DNA of 13,314 bases from a bacterium (lineage in GTDB: Bacteria; SZUA-182; SZUA-191; JAJRXT01). The stretch covers positions 1 through 13,314 of the forward strand of contig JAJRUU010000192.1 in assembly GCA_024277605.1 (NCBI GenBank), written 5' to 3'. Each line of letters begins with the position of its first letter. Positions within the stretch are counted from its first letter, which is position 1. Of the stretch, positions 1 through 6,513 are shown one piece after another. The translations under genes and the position numbers were made by a program. The notes beneath the pieces were generated by a model that had not been told where the DNA came from, ran no database searches, and saw only the letters and a list, made by a program, of their open reading frames with translations.

Positions 1-2
1 AA

Positions 3-98
3 TCATTCGGTTTCAGAACAACTGATTGCCTGAAAATTGCCTTGTATCATACTCTTGGCAAGTTGCCGGAACCAATACTTGCCCACAGATTCTTGTGA
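3..98 (+). pseudogene. Possible C-terminal tail of a transposase, cut by the window edge
   Basis: An open plus-strand frame enters from the left edge and ends at TGA 96-98, giving 31 residues. The visible stretch begins SFGFRTTDCLKIALYHTLGK and continues LPEPILAHRFL. A GFR-containing tail followed by a short hydrophobic helix is reminiscent of the C-terminal ends of ISL3-like DDE transposases, but this is memory-based resemblance over a very short piece. It could equally be chance open frame. Nothing upstream is visible, so I cannot say whether the parent gene is intact. Confidence 0.22.
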
Positions 99-162
99 AG
101 AGCCTTTTTTAGCAAAACTGTCCACGACTCAGCCTTGAACGGATTTGCAGCTAAATATTTGC

Positions 163-191
163 TTGGCAGTTGGGCGAATAAATGATATACT
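163..191 (+). promoter_or_regulatory. Sigma70-type promoter for the FlhG-like gene
   Basis: TTGGCA (163-168) and TATACT (186-191) are separated by exactly 17 bases, each hexamer matching the consensus at five of six positions. Transcription would begin near 198, leaving a leader of about 90 bases before the ATG at 290. Within that leader, an imperfect inverted repeat (AGTTTAAAG near 228 and CTTTAACT near 245) could form a hairpin. The rest of 99-289 shows no gene. Confidence 0.6.
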
Positions 192-289
192 CAAAAATGC
201 GTTGTTATGTCGGGATGTTAAGTTAGGAAGTTTAAAGAATACTCCCTTTAACTGGTGATTAAGCAGCTAATTGTACGGGACTTTTAAAC

Positions 290-1210
290 ATGATTGGTAA
301 AAAAATCTGGGCTGTAGGTGGAGGAAAGGGGGGGGTAGGCAAAACTGTTATCACCGCTAATTTAGCGATTGCCCTGGCCCGCATGGGCAATAGAGTGGTA
401 TTGGTAGATGCCGATCTGGGCGGTTCCAACCTGCATATTGTCTTTGGATTGAGGGCCGCTAAATATACGCTAAATGATTTTCTGGGTAAACGAAAGTCAT
501 TAGAAGAAATAATGCAGAATGTGGGGGTTGAGAATCTAAAATTAATCAGTGGCGCAAGCGCTATTTTGGGCTTGGCTAATCCTAGATACGTACAAAAACT
601 TAAAGTTATTAACCACTTATCCAGACTGGATGTTGATTATATCTTGTTGGATCTGGGTGCGGGTACTTCCTATGATGTATTAGATTTCTTCTCGGTAGCT
701 GATGAACGCCTGGTAGTTGTTACTCCTGATCCTACTTCTATTCAAAATGCGTATGGGTTTATCAAAACCGCTTTGTTTCGGAAGTTGACCCGGGTATATA
801 TCAGAAGAAATGACTTTGTTTGTGAACTCCTGCGGGAGTTGGGAAAACCAAAAAGTGTAAGAAGCATTGAATCCATGGCGCAGCTGGTTGATAAGCTGGA
901 AAGTGAAAACGGAGACATTAAGTATAATTTCTGCCGTCTCCTGAATGACTTCAGGCCTCAGATAATTGTTAATATGCTCACCACGCAGGATGAGCAGGAA
1001 AGCGTGGGAGCTGTAAAGCTGGTAGCTGAGAAATATTTGAATATCGGCGTAGATTTAGTTGGCTGTGTCTATGTCGATCAAATAATACGTAAATCGGTAA
1101 AGACCATGACCCCCTTATTGCTGCAATCTCCAGATTCATCTCCGGCAAAAGAGATAGAACGTATTGTCGGCAATATACTGGAACGGGAAGAGGAAAGTAA
1201 TCAATACTAA
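290..1210 (+). CDS. MinD/ParA-family ATPase, FlhG-like
   Basis: This is a P-loop ATPase of the SIMIBI class, 306 residues. The deviant Walker A loop GGGKGGVGKT lies at residues 10-19 right after the first beta strand. DADLGGSN follows around residues 41-48, and the Walker B-like strand LLDLGAGTS lies near 118-126. That combination marks the MinD/FlhG branch. FlhG proteins set flagellar number or placement at the cell pole. Relatives in deltaproteobacteria and uncultured phyla also occur away from flagellar genes, and no flagellar gene is visible here, so the cellular role is inferred only. The C-terminal third is longer than in MinD and lacks an obvious amphipathic membrane-targeting helix. 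The start ATG has a modest GGGA ribosome site and fits the family N-terminus. The next gene overlaps its 3' end. Confidence 0.85.
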   Translation: MIGKKIWAVGGGKGGVGKTVITANLAIALARMGNRVVLVDADLGGSNLHIVFGLRAAKYTLNDFLGKRKSLEEIMQNVGVENLKLISGASAILGLANPRYVQKLKVINHLSRLDVDYILLDLGAGTSYDVLDFFSVADERLVVVTPDPTSIQNAYGFIKTALFRKLTRVYIRRNDFVCELLRELGKPKSVRSIESMAQLVDKLESENGDIKYNFCRLLNDFRPQIIVNMLTTQDEQESVGAVKLVAEKYLNIGVDLVGCVYVDQIIRKSVKTMTPLLLQSPDSSPAKEIERIVGNILEREEESNQY

Positions 1211-2294
1211 ATCGGCAAATAATTCACTATATGCGGTAATAATGGCAGGGGGGTCAGGCACCCGTTTCTGGCCTTTAAGCCGGGTCAAATACCCAAAGCA
1301 ATTAATCAGCCTGGCAGGTGAGCAGAGTCTTGTTCAGCAGACGGTGCACCGGCTGGCTGGTCTTATCCCACCTCGACGCATACTGGTGGTAACCGCCGCA
1401 AGCCAGGCTGATGCCATCCGGCAACAACTACCCCAAATCCCCACTCAAAACATCTTAGTGGAGCCGGTTGGGCGTAATACCGCCCCCTGCATCGCCCTGG
1501 CCGCTTTATATCTTAAAAAATTAGACCCGAAAGCTGTAATGGCGGTTATGCCTGCCGATCATTTAATTCAGCATACCGATGAATTTAAGCAAGCGCTGCT
1601 TATGGCGGCTTCATTAGCCAACGCCGACGATTGTTTAGTAACCCTGGGGGTAGAACCGCGCTCTCCGCATACCGGTTATGGCTATATTTTGCTGGCGGAT
1701 GAGATAGCGCCTTTAGCTAGGCTTAAGGCATACAAAGTAAAAGCCTTTACTGAAAAGCCGGAATTTGCCAAGGCTAAAAAATATGTGGCTGCAGGCGCTC
1801 TATGGAATAGCGGTATTTTCGTATGGCGCAGTGAAGTTATATTGGCCGCCTTAGAGCGCCACCTGCCGGATATTTATAAACCACTGCTCGGCATAGAGCC
1901 TGCCCTAGGTATCCCGCAGCAAGAATCAAGCCTGGCTGGTGTTTACCCGCGTTTACCTTCCATCTCCATCGACTATGGCATTATGGAAAAATATTCTAAT
2001 ACGGTAGTGGTAAAAGGGGATTTGGGCTGGAACGATGTGGGCAGCTGGACCAGTTTGCGGGAGGTATTACCGGCGGATGATAATGGCAATGTAACCCTGG
2101 GAGAGCACCTGGGGTTGGATAGCAAAAACATAATCCTGCATTCACCCCATAAACCGGTAGCCACCATTGGTCTGGAAAACATAATCATTGTAGAGACTGA
2201 GGATGTATTGTTGGTCTGTGATGCTGATCGGGCCCAGGATATTAAGCAAATGGTGGATATGCTGAAGAATAAGGGGTTAGAGGAGTACTTGTAA
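1164..2294 (+). CDS. Mannose-1-phosphate guanylyltransferase
   Basis: It converts mannose 1-phosphate and GTP to GDP-mannose, a precursor for polysaccharides and glycans, in the cytoplasm. The nucleotidyltransferase signature MAGGSGTRFWPLSR occupies about residues 27-40, followed by KYPKQ. The sugar-binding stretch FTEKPEF lies mid-protein, and LWNSGIFVW and GDLGWNDVGSW are the usual downstream blocks. At about 376 residues it is the short monofunctional form without the C-terminal isomerase domain of AlgA/ManC. The start is uncertain. The only canonical in-frame codon before the catalytic loop is TTG 1164, giving a 47-base overlap with the preceding gene. The ATG at 1242 would delete the first beta strand. 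A good AGAGGAAAG site at 1189-1197 has no canonical start just after it. The TAA stop is the first codon of a palindromic element. Confidence 0.9.
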   Translation: MSAIYWNGKRKVINTKSANNSLYAVIMAGGSGTRFWPLSRVKYPKQLISLAGEQSLVQQTVHRLAGLIPPRRILVVTAASQADAIRQQLPQIPTQNILVEPVGRNTAPCIALAALYLKKLDPKAVMAVMPADHLIQHTDEFKQALLMAASLANADDCLVTLGVEPRSPHTGYGYILLADEIAPLARLKAYKVKAFTEKPEFAKAKKYVAAGALWNSGIFVWRSEVILAALERHLPDIYKPLLGIEPALGIPQQESSLAGVYPRLPSISIDYGIMEKYSNTVVVKGDLGWNDVGSWTSLREVLPADDNGNVTLGEHLGLDSKNIILHSPHKPVATIGLENIIIVETEDVLLVCDADRAQDIKQMVDMLKNKGLEEYL

Positions 2295-2433
2295 TACCAA
2301 GTTGCAATCAACATATACTAAATGGGTAGGGAGGGCTTTAGCCCCCGGGCTTTAGCCCTCCGCTCTTTGGTCGGCCTAAAGGCCGACCTACCCGAGTGAT
2401 AAATTAGTATATGTTGATTGCAACTTGGTATTA
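2292..2433. repeat. 142-bp palindromic MITE-like element between convergent genes
   Basis: Positions 2292-2321 and 2404-2433 are perfect 30-base inverted repeats, beginning TAATACCAAG at the left and ending CTTGGTATTA at the right. Inside lie a second arm pair (GGGTAGG 2324-2330 with CCTACCC 2387-2393) and two hairpins. The first hairpin is 2331-2360, with arms GAGGGCT/AGCCCTC and an inner GCCC/GGGC stem. The second is 2369-2388, a perfect 9-bp stem with an AA loop. The whole folds as a long stem capped by two hairpins on either strand. No coding potential is visible. The left end is the stop codon of the guanylyltransferase and the right end is the stop codon of trpS. Ends of TA would fit insertion at a TA target, as seen for IS630/mariner-type miniature elements, but no parent element is visible here. 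It probably also acts as a bidirectional terminator. Confidence 0.85.
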
Positions 2434-3396
2434 GAACAATACGCCTATTGCCTGTTTTACTTTGTTTAGAGTAGTTCCGGCAATCTCCGCCGCTTTTTGG
2501 GCGCCTTCGGTTAAAATTCGCTCAACATTATCAAGACTGTTTTCAAATTCCTTTCGCATCTCACGGTAGGGGGCGAAATAGTCGATTATTTTTTGAAACA
2601 ACTCCTTTTTTACTGCTCCGTAACCGGTACCACCGGCCCTGAACTTCTGTTCCATGGCTTCCCGCTCATCGGGATCGGCAAATAAGCTATACAGCGCAAA
2701 CAGATTACTTTGATCAGGATCCTTGGGTTCAGCTACTGTTTTTGAGTCGGTAACCATGCTCATTACCTTGCGCTTAATACTTTTTTCAGATTCAAATATG
2801 CCGATGGTGTTATTATAACTCTTGCTCATCTTCTGCCCGTCAATGCCGGGAATTACCTCATGTTCTTCCACAATGAGTTCTTTGGGCAGGGTAAATATCT
2901 CACCATACCGGCTATTGAATTTTAAGGCGATATCGCGGGTTACCTCGATGTGCTGCTTTTGATCTTTACCAACCGGGACCAGCTCAGATTGATAGATTAA
3001 AATATCCGCCGCCATGAGCACCGGGTAGGCAAAAATCGCATGATTGGGGAAGATGCCGTGGGCTATTTTATCTTTATAGGAATGACAACGTTCCAACAAT
3101 CCCATGGGGGTGAGACTGGAGAGGATCCAGGCCAGCTCGGTTACCTGGGGTACATCGGATTGCTTAAAAAATATGGTTTTTTGGGTATCTAGTCCCAGCG
3201 CCAGGTAATCAAGCGCCACATTCAGGGTGTTTTCTCTAAGCGCCTGAGGGTCTCCCACGGTGGTCAGCGCATGATAATCAGCGATAAAATAAATCGCCTG
3301 ATTATCATGCTGCAGATGCATATGCTGCTTTATGGCGCCGAAATAGTTTCCCAGGTGCAGTTTGCCCGATGGTTGTATGCCGGATAGGATGCGCAT
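2431..3396 (-). CDS. trpS: Tryptophanyl-tRNA synthetase
   Basis: A class I aminoacyl-tRNA synthetase that charges tRNA-Trp with tryptophan. It has 321 residues, the normal bacterial length. The HIGH-type motif appears as PSGKLHLGN at residues 9-17. The tryptophan pocket segment MAADILIYQ lies around 128-136, VPVGKDQKQHIE around 140-151, and the KMSKS loop at 189-193. Its ATG follows the M50 stop codon after only three bases and lies in the same frame, so the two are almost certainly co-transcribed and may be translationally coupled. The stop TAA is provided by the right end of the palindromic element. The protein ends at about the usual place for TrpS, so the element has not visibly truncated it. 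Confidence 0.97.
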   Translation of the reverse strand: MRILSGIQPSGKLHLGNYFGAIKQHMHLQHDNQAIYFIADYHALTTVGDPQALRENTLNVALDYLALGLDTQKTIFFKQSDVPQVTELAWILSSLTPMGLLERCHSYKDKIAHGIFPNHAIFAYPVLMAADILIYQSELVPVGKDQKQHIEVTRDIALKFNSRYGEIFTLPKELIVEEHEVIPGIDGQKMSKSYNNTIGIFESEKSIKRKVMSMVTDSKTVAEPKDPDQSNLFALYSLFADPDEREAMEQKFRAGGTGYGAVKKELFQKIIDYFAPYREMRKEFENSLDNVERILTEGAQKAAEIAGTTLNKVKQAIGVLF

Positions 3397-3399
3397 TAC

Positions 3400-4038
3400 C
3401 TAACTCCCCAGAAAAAGATGAATTGCTCCCATAATAACAGGGAAAAGCACCACATCGAAGACATCGGTCATGATCAATACCAGCAAAATTACAAAGCCAT
3501 ACGGTTCAAGTCTGGCATAGCTTATGGCTTGTGCCGGCGGCAAGAGCCCCATTAAAATTTTGCTGCCGTCCAGCGGGGGAATGGGAATTAAGTTAAAAAT
3601 TGCCAGCGCAATATTTATACTGACACTGATCTGGGCCATATAAAACAACGGTATCAAAATTCCACTGCTTATTGAACCGGAAATGGTCATACCTTTAAGG
3701 CTATGAAATAAAAAAGCGCTTGCCAAGGCTACGAGAAAGTTTGAGCCAGGACCGGCCAGGGAAACCCACAGCATGTCCCGCTGGGGGTTTTTTAAGTTAT
3801 GCGGATTTACCGGTACCGGTTTAGCCCAACCGATCATGCGGGTTATCACAAACACCAAAGTGCCTACTAGATCCAGATGTTTTAAAGGATTTAGGGTCAA
3901 CCGGCCCGCCATGCGGGCAGTGGGGTCGCCTAATCTATCAGCTACCCAGCCATGACTGAACTCATGTACTGTAATGGCTAGCAAAACAGGTGGGGCGTAG
4001 ATAGCAACTTGCTGAATTATATGGCTTATGTCGCTCAT
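3400..4038 (-). CDS. Site-2 protease-like membrane metalloprotease, M50 family (YwhC-like)
   Basis: A multi-pass membrane zinc protease of 212 residues. The zinc-binding HEFSH motif (the family's HExxH) sits at residues 25-29 in the first membrane helix. The second conserved site, PIPPLDG with Asp157, lies near residues 152-158. Hydrophobic segments around 55-72, 95-112, 125-150 and 178-208 agree with the short, PDZ-less rhomboid-neighbour type commonly found next to trpS and scpAB in many bacteria. The substrate is not known for this subgroup. The ATG overlaps the leuB TGA as ATGA, suggesting coupled translation, which the premature stop in leuB could weaken. It ends in TAG three bases before trpS. 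Confidence 0.92.
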   Translation of the reverse strand: MSDISHIIQQVAIYAPPVLLAITVHEFSHGWVADRLGDPTARMAGRLTLNPLKHLDLVGTLVFVITRMIGWAKPVPVNPHNLKNPQRDMLWVSLAGPGSNFLVALASAFLFHSLKGMTISGSISSGILIPLFYMAQISVSINIALAIFNLIPIPPLDGSKILMGLLPPAQAISYARLEPYGFVILLVLIMTDVFDVVLFPVIMGAIHLFLGS

Positions 4039-5093
4039 TTTTGTTTGATTAAACCGACTATCATATCCCCGATTTCCGATGTTTTTAATCCGCTGCGGGG
4101 AGATAGATCTTTCATTTTACCACTACCCAAGGCGTTGATTATGGCCTGCTCCACCTTTTTGGCGGCTTGTTTCTCGCCTAAATGATTGAGCATCATCTGC
4201 ACGGCGCAGATAGCGGCCATCGGATTAATGACATTTTTGCCGGTATATTTAGGGGCCTAGCCATGAATCGGTTCAAACATGGACACCCCCTCAGGATTGA
4301 TGTTGCCCGATGCGGCTACCCCCATACCGCCCTGGATCATAGCGCCCAGGTCGGTAATAATATCGCCGAACATATTTTCAACTACGATAACATCGAACCA
4401 CTCCGGATTCTTCACCATCCACATGCAGGTAGCATCCACAAAGGCGTAATCGGGCTTAATATCGCTATACTCTTTAGCCACCTCGGCAAATACCCGCCGC
4501 CATAAGCCAAAGGCATAGGTTAGCACGTTGGCCTTATCCACCAAGTGCAGGGTATTGTTTTTATTTCTAGCTCGACAAAGCTCAAAGGCGTAGCGTACAC
4601 AACGCTCCACCCCCTTGCGGGTGCAGATCATCTCCTGTACGGCTATCTCATCCGGGGTACCAACCTTGAAATTACCGCCCAGACCGGCATACATGCCCTC
4701 GGTGTTTTCCCGCACCACTACGAAATCAATATGCTCCGGCCCCTTGTCTTTTATTGGTGTTTCCACCCCGGGATATAATTTAATGGGGCGCAGGTTTATA
4801 TATTGATCCAGCTCGAAACGGGTTTTAAGTAGAATACCGCGTTCCAATATGCCGGGCTTTACATCGGGATGGCCGATAGCGCCCAGGTATATGGCGTCGA
4901 ACTGGCGAAACTCTTCTATTGCTGAATCAGGCAATATATCGCCGGTTTTCAAATATCGCTCACCGCCGAAATCGTAATCATGGGTTTCATATTCAAAGCC
5001 GCAGACATCGGCTGCCGCCAGCAGCACCTTCAACCCCTCCCTGACTACCTCCGGGCCGATACCGTCTCCCGGTAACACTGCTATCTTGTACAT
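4035..5093 (-). pseudogene. leuB: 3-isopropylmalate dehydrogenase interrupted by an in-frame TAG
   Basis: LeuB performs the NAD-dependent oxidation and decarboxylation of 3-isopropylmalate to 2-oxoisocaproate. The first 278 residues are well preserved. They carry the substrate arginines (Arg92, Arg102, Arg128), Tyr135, Lys187 and the metal aspartates Asp220, Asp244 and Asp248. Translation then meets TAG at 4257-4259, directly after FEPIHG. The same frame continues as APKYTGKNVINP to a natural TGA at 4035, adding 73 codons. Without the stop, the product would be about 352 residues, the usual length. The TAG falls where the family has serine in the nucleotide-binding GSAP loop, and TCG to TAG is one base. 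A truncated product would lose that loop and the C-terminal part of its fold. The ATG has a strong AAAGGAG site. A sequencing error or nonsense suppression remains possible. Confidence 0.88.
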
Positions 5094-5154
5094 GTATGCT
5101 CCTTTGTTACATATCTTTATTTATTGTCTCGGTTATCACCATAGTAAATCTATG

Positions 5155-5178
5155 TTTCGGCCTGTCCTCAAGCCGAAA
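5155..5178 (-). other. Small hairpin between leuD and leuB
   Basis: TTTCGGC (5155-5161) and GCCGAAA (5172-5178) form a 7-bp stem with a 10-base loop just after the leuD stop. No run of T follows on the minus strand, so it is unlikely to end transcription fully. It could be a processing or mRNA-stability structure. Confidence 0.35.
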
Positions 5179-5186
5179 TATCGAAT

Positions 5187-5675
5187 CTAAGCGCTCTTGG
5201 CTACGTAATTGAGCAGCCCCCCGCTGGCGATGATGTTCTGCATGAAAGCGGGTAGGGGGGTGGTGTTATAGCTTTCACCTGCGGAGACGTCCTTGATGAT
5301 TCCGGCCTCTACATCCAGCCCCAGCTTATCCCCGGTTTTTATCTTGTCGGCACCTTCAGGGCATTCCAGTATAGGCAGTCCGATATTAACGCAATTGCGG
5401 AAAAATATGCGGGCAAAACTCTTGGCAATGACTGCACCTACTTTAGCCCCTAATATACTTATCGGTGCATGTTCGCGGGATGAACCACAACCAAAATTTC
5501 TACCCGCAACCAAGATATCACCGGCTTTAACATTTTTGGGAAACTCTTCATCCAGCCCGGTCATGCAATTCTGTCCTAGTACCACAGGGTCGATGGTATT
5601 TAGAAACTTGGCCGGAATAATCTCATCCGTATTTATGTCATCCCCATATTTATGGGCATTACCGTTAAGAATCAT
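5187..5675 (-). CDS. leuD: 3-isopropylmalate dehydratase, small subunit
   Basis: With LeuC it isomerises 2-isopropylmalate to 3-isopropylmalate through dehydration and rehydration. The protein has 162 residues, the short archaeal-type or LeuD2-like class rather than the ~200-residue enteric form. The swivel-domain signature GRNFGCGSSREHAP lies at residues 58-71, and the N-terminal block HKYGDDINTDEIIPAKFL is typical of the family. The ATG is preceded by an AAGGAG site. The gene lies 34 bases after the HEPN gene and about 93 bases before leuB. It ends in TAG at the expected family length, which argues that TAG is read as stop in this genome. Confidence 0.95.
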   Translation of the reverse strand: MILNGNAHKYGDDINTDEIIPAKFLNTIDPVVLGQNCMTGLDEEFPKNVKAGDILVAGRNFGCGSSREHAPISILGAKVGAVIAKSFARIFFRNCVNIGLPILECPEGADKIKTGDKLGLDVEAGIIKDVSAGESYNTTPLPAFMQNIIASGGLLNYVAKSA

Positions 5676-5709
5676 GCTTGCTCCTTGTTATATAGAATCA
5701 CAGGAATAC

Positions 5710-6105
5710 CTAATCCGCCAGCACAGCTTCTACCTCAGTCAATAACTCTTTGGCCTTACTTAGCCCCCAGCTAATCTCATCTTTAGTAGGGGAGGTGGCG
5801 TTAAAGATTGGATATCTCTCTTCAAAGTAGTATTCAGTGGCCTGCTGACATAGGCTGCGGTATTTTTCAAACTTTGCCTTATAATAATGTATGGCTGAAT
5901 TTAGCAGCTTCACCAGATCGTGCGTGCGTTCCAGCCGCCAGCCCTTAGCCAGTAAGTAAGCCTTGATTGATTTTTCTACCAGTTGCTGTAAATGAAATCC
6001 GGCGCCTTCGGTATCATCGGCTGCCAGCAATATTTCCACTCGCCGTAAGTCTTTTCTGGCTTTATCCATCCAATCCTCCGGATAGCGCGATTCTCTAATG
6101 CCCAT
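5710..6105 (-). CDS. HEPN-domain protein, likely toxin of a HEPN-MNT module
   Basis: A 131-residue helical protein. The HEPN RNase signature RX4H is seen as Arg57...His62 (RLERTH), followed by the typical HDLxxLL pattern, and the N-terminal helix pair DWMDKARKDL...FHLQQLVEKSIKAYL is characteristic. HEPN proteins of this family are RNases or RNase-like toxins that are neutralised by the partner MNT nucleotidyltransferase, in known systems by adenylylation near the HEPN active site. The ATG overlaps the end of the MNT gene by 11 bases, and a GAGGT site lies five bases upstream, so translation is coupled. Both genes sit between leuC and leuD in the same direction. Toxicity is inferred from the family, not shown. 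Confidence 0.88.
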   Translation of the reverse strand: MGIRESRYPEDWMDKARKDLRRVEILLAADDTEGAGFHLQQLVEKSIKAYLLAKGWRLERTHDLVKLLNSAIHYYKAKFEKYRSLCQQATEYYFEERYPIFNATSPTKDEISWGLSKAKELLTEVEAVLAD

Positions 6106-6430
6106 AGAGTACCTCGCCCTCAGTCATGATCTTCTCAAAAAAATGATCACCGATTTCCAGCCGATTTTTTAACTCATCAGGGGTAACCACCAAGGGACAG
6201 AATGAGGGGTAGGAAGCATCCCGGATATCCACAATGCGCTGCACATTAACCCGTCGCTCGATTGCCCGTTCCGGGGTATCTTTGATAATTAAAAAATCGA
6301 TGTCGCTTTCCGCATGCGGCTTTACATAGGCATATGAACCATAAAGGATAATCTTTTCCGGTTGATAGTTCTTTTTTATCTTGTCCACCAGCGAAAATAT
6401 GATGTCTCGTGTTTTCTCGTCAGCTTTCAT
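6095..6430 (-). CDS. Minimal nucleotidyltransferase (MNT), likely antitoxin
   Basis: A 111-residue stand-alone nucleotidyltransferase fold. The GSX10DXD motif is complete: Gly31-Ser32, then Asp43 and Asp45 in SDIDFLII. In most catalytic members a third acidic residue lies on a later strand just before a VVxTPEEL-like turn. Here that place reads SFCPLVVTPDEL, so the third aspartate looks replaced, which may reduce activity. The partner HEPN gene overlaps its 3' end, the standard arrangement for these pairs. No strong Shine-Dalgarno site precedes the ATG (only an AGG some 13 bases away), so it may depend on translation or transcription from leuC, whose stop lies about 83 bases upstream. Confidence 0.85.
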   Translation of the reverse strand: MKADEKTRDIIFSLVDKIKKNYQPEKIILYGSYAYVKPHAESDIDFLIIKDTPERAIERRVNVQRIVDIRDASYPSFCPLVVTPDELKNRLEIGDHFFEKIMTEGEVLYGH

Positions 6431-6463
6431 TTTATTGTTCGACCTATTAAAAAATTACATGAA

Positions 6464-6474
6464 GGGCTAAAGCC
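6464..6474. repeat. Short palindromic motif shared with the 142-bp element core
   Basis: GGGCTAAAGCC, lying between leuC and the MNT gene, matches in reverse complement the GGGCTTTAGCC motif that occurs twice in the first hairpin of the element at 2292-2433. It is only 11 bases, so chance is possible. It may mark a decayed copy of the same repeat family. Confidence 0.25.
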
Positions 6475-6513
6475 ATGAATGAGCCGGTAGCTTATGTTAT
6501 TTAAGAAAAGGGA

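Noticed and set aside
198..289. Riboswitch in the leader of the FlhG-like gene
   Set aside because: Only one imperfect hairpin is visible, and no c-di-GMP or other known riboswitch consensus could be recognised.
1973..2314. 113-codon minus-strand open frame over the end of the guanylyltransferase gene
   Set aside because: It is antisense to a well-conserved gene and begins inside the palindromic element; it has no recognisable domain.
2292..2433. CRISPR repeat or tRNA-like gene at the palindromic element
   Set aside because: There is one inverted, not direct, repeat pair and no spacers, and the fold is a long stem with two hairpins without tRNA consensus bases.
4257..4259. Pyrrolysine or reassigned TAG in leuB
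   Set aside because: TAG ends at least seven other intact genes here at their expected family ends, and pyrrolysine has no known role in LeuB; kept only as a remote option to check.
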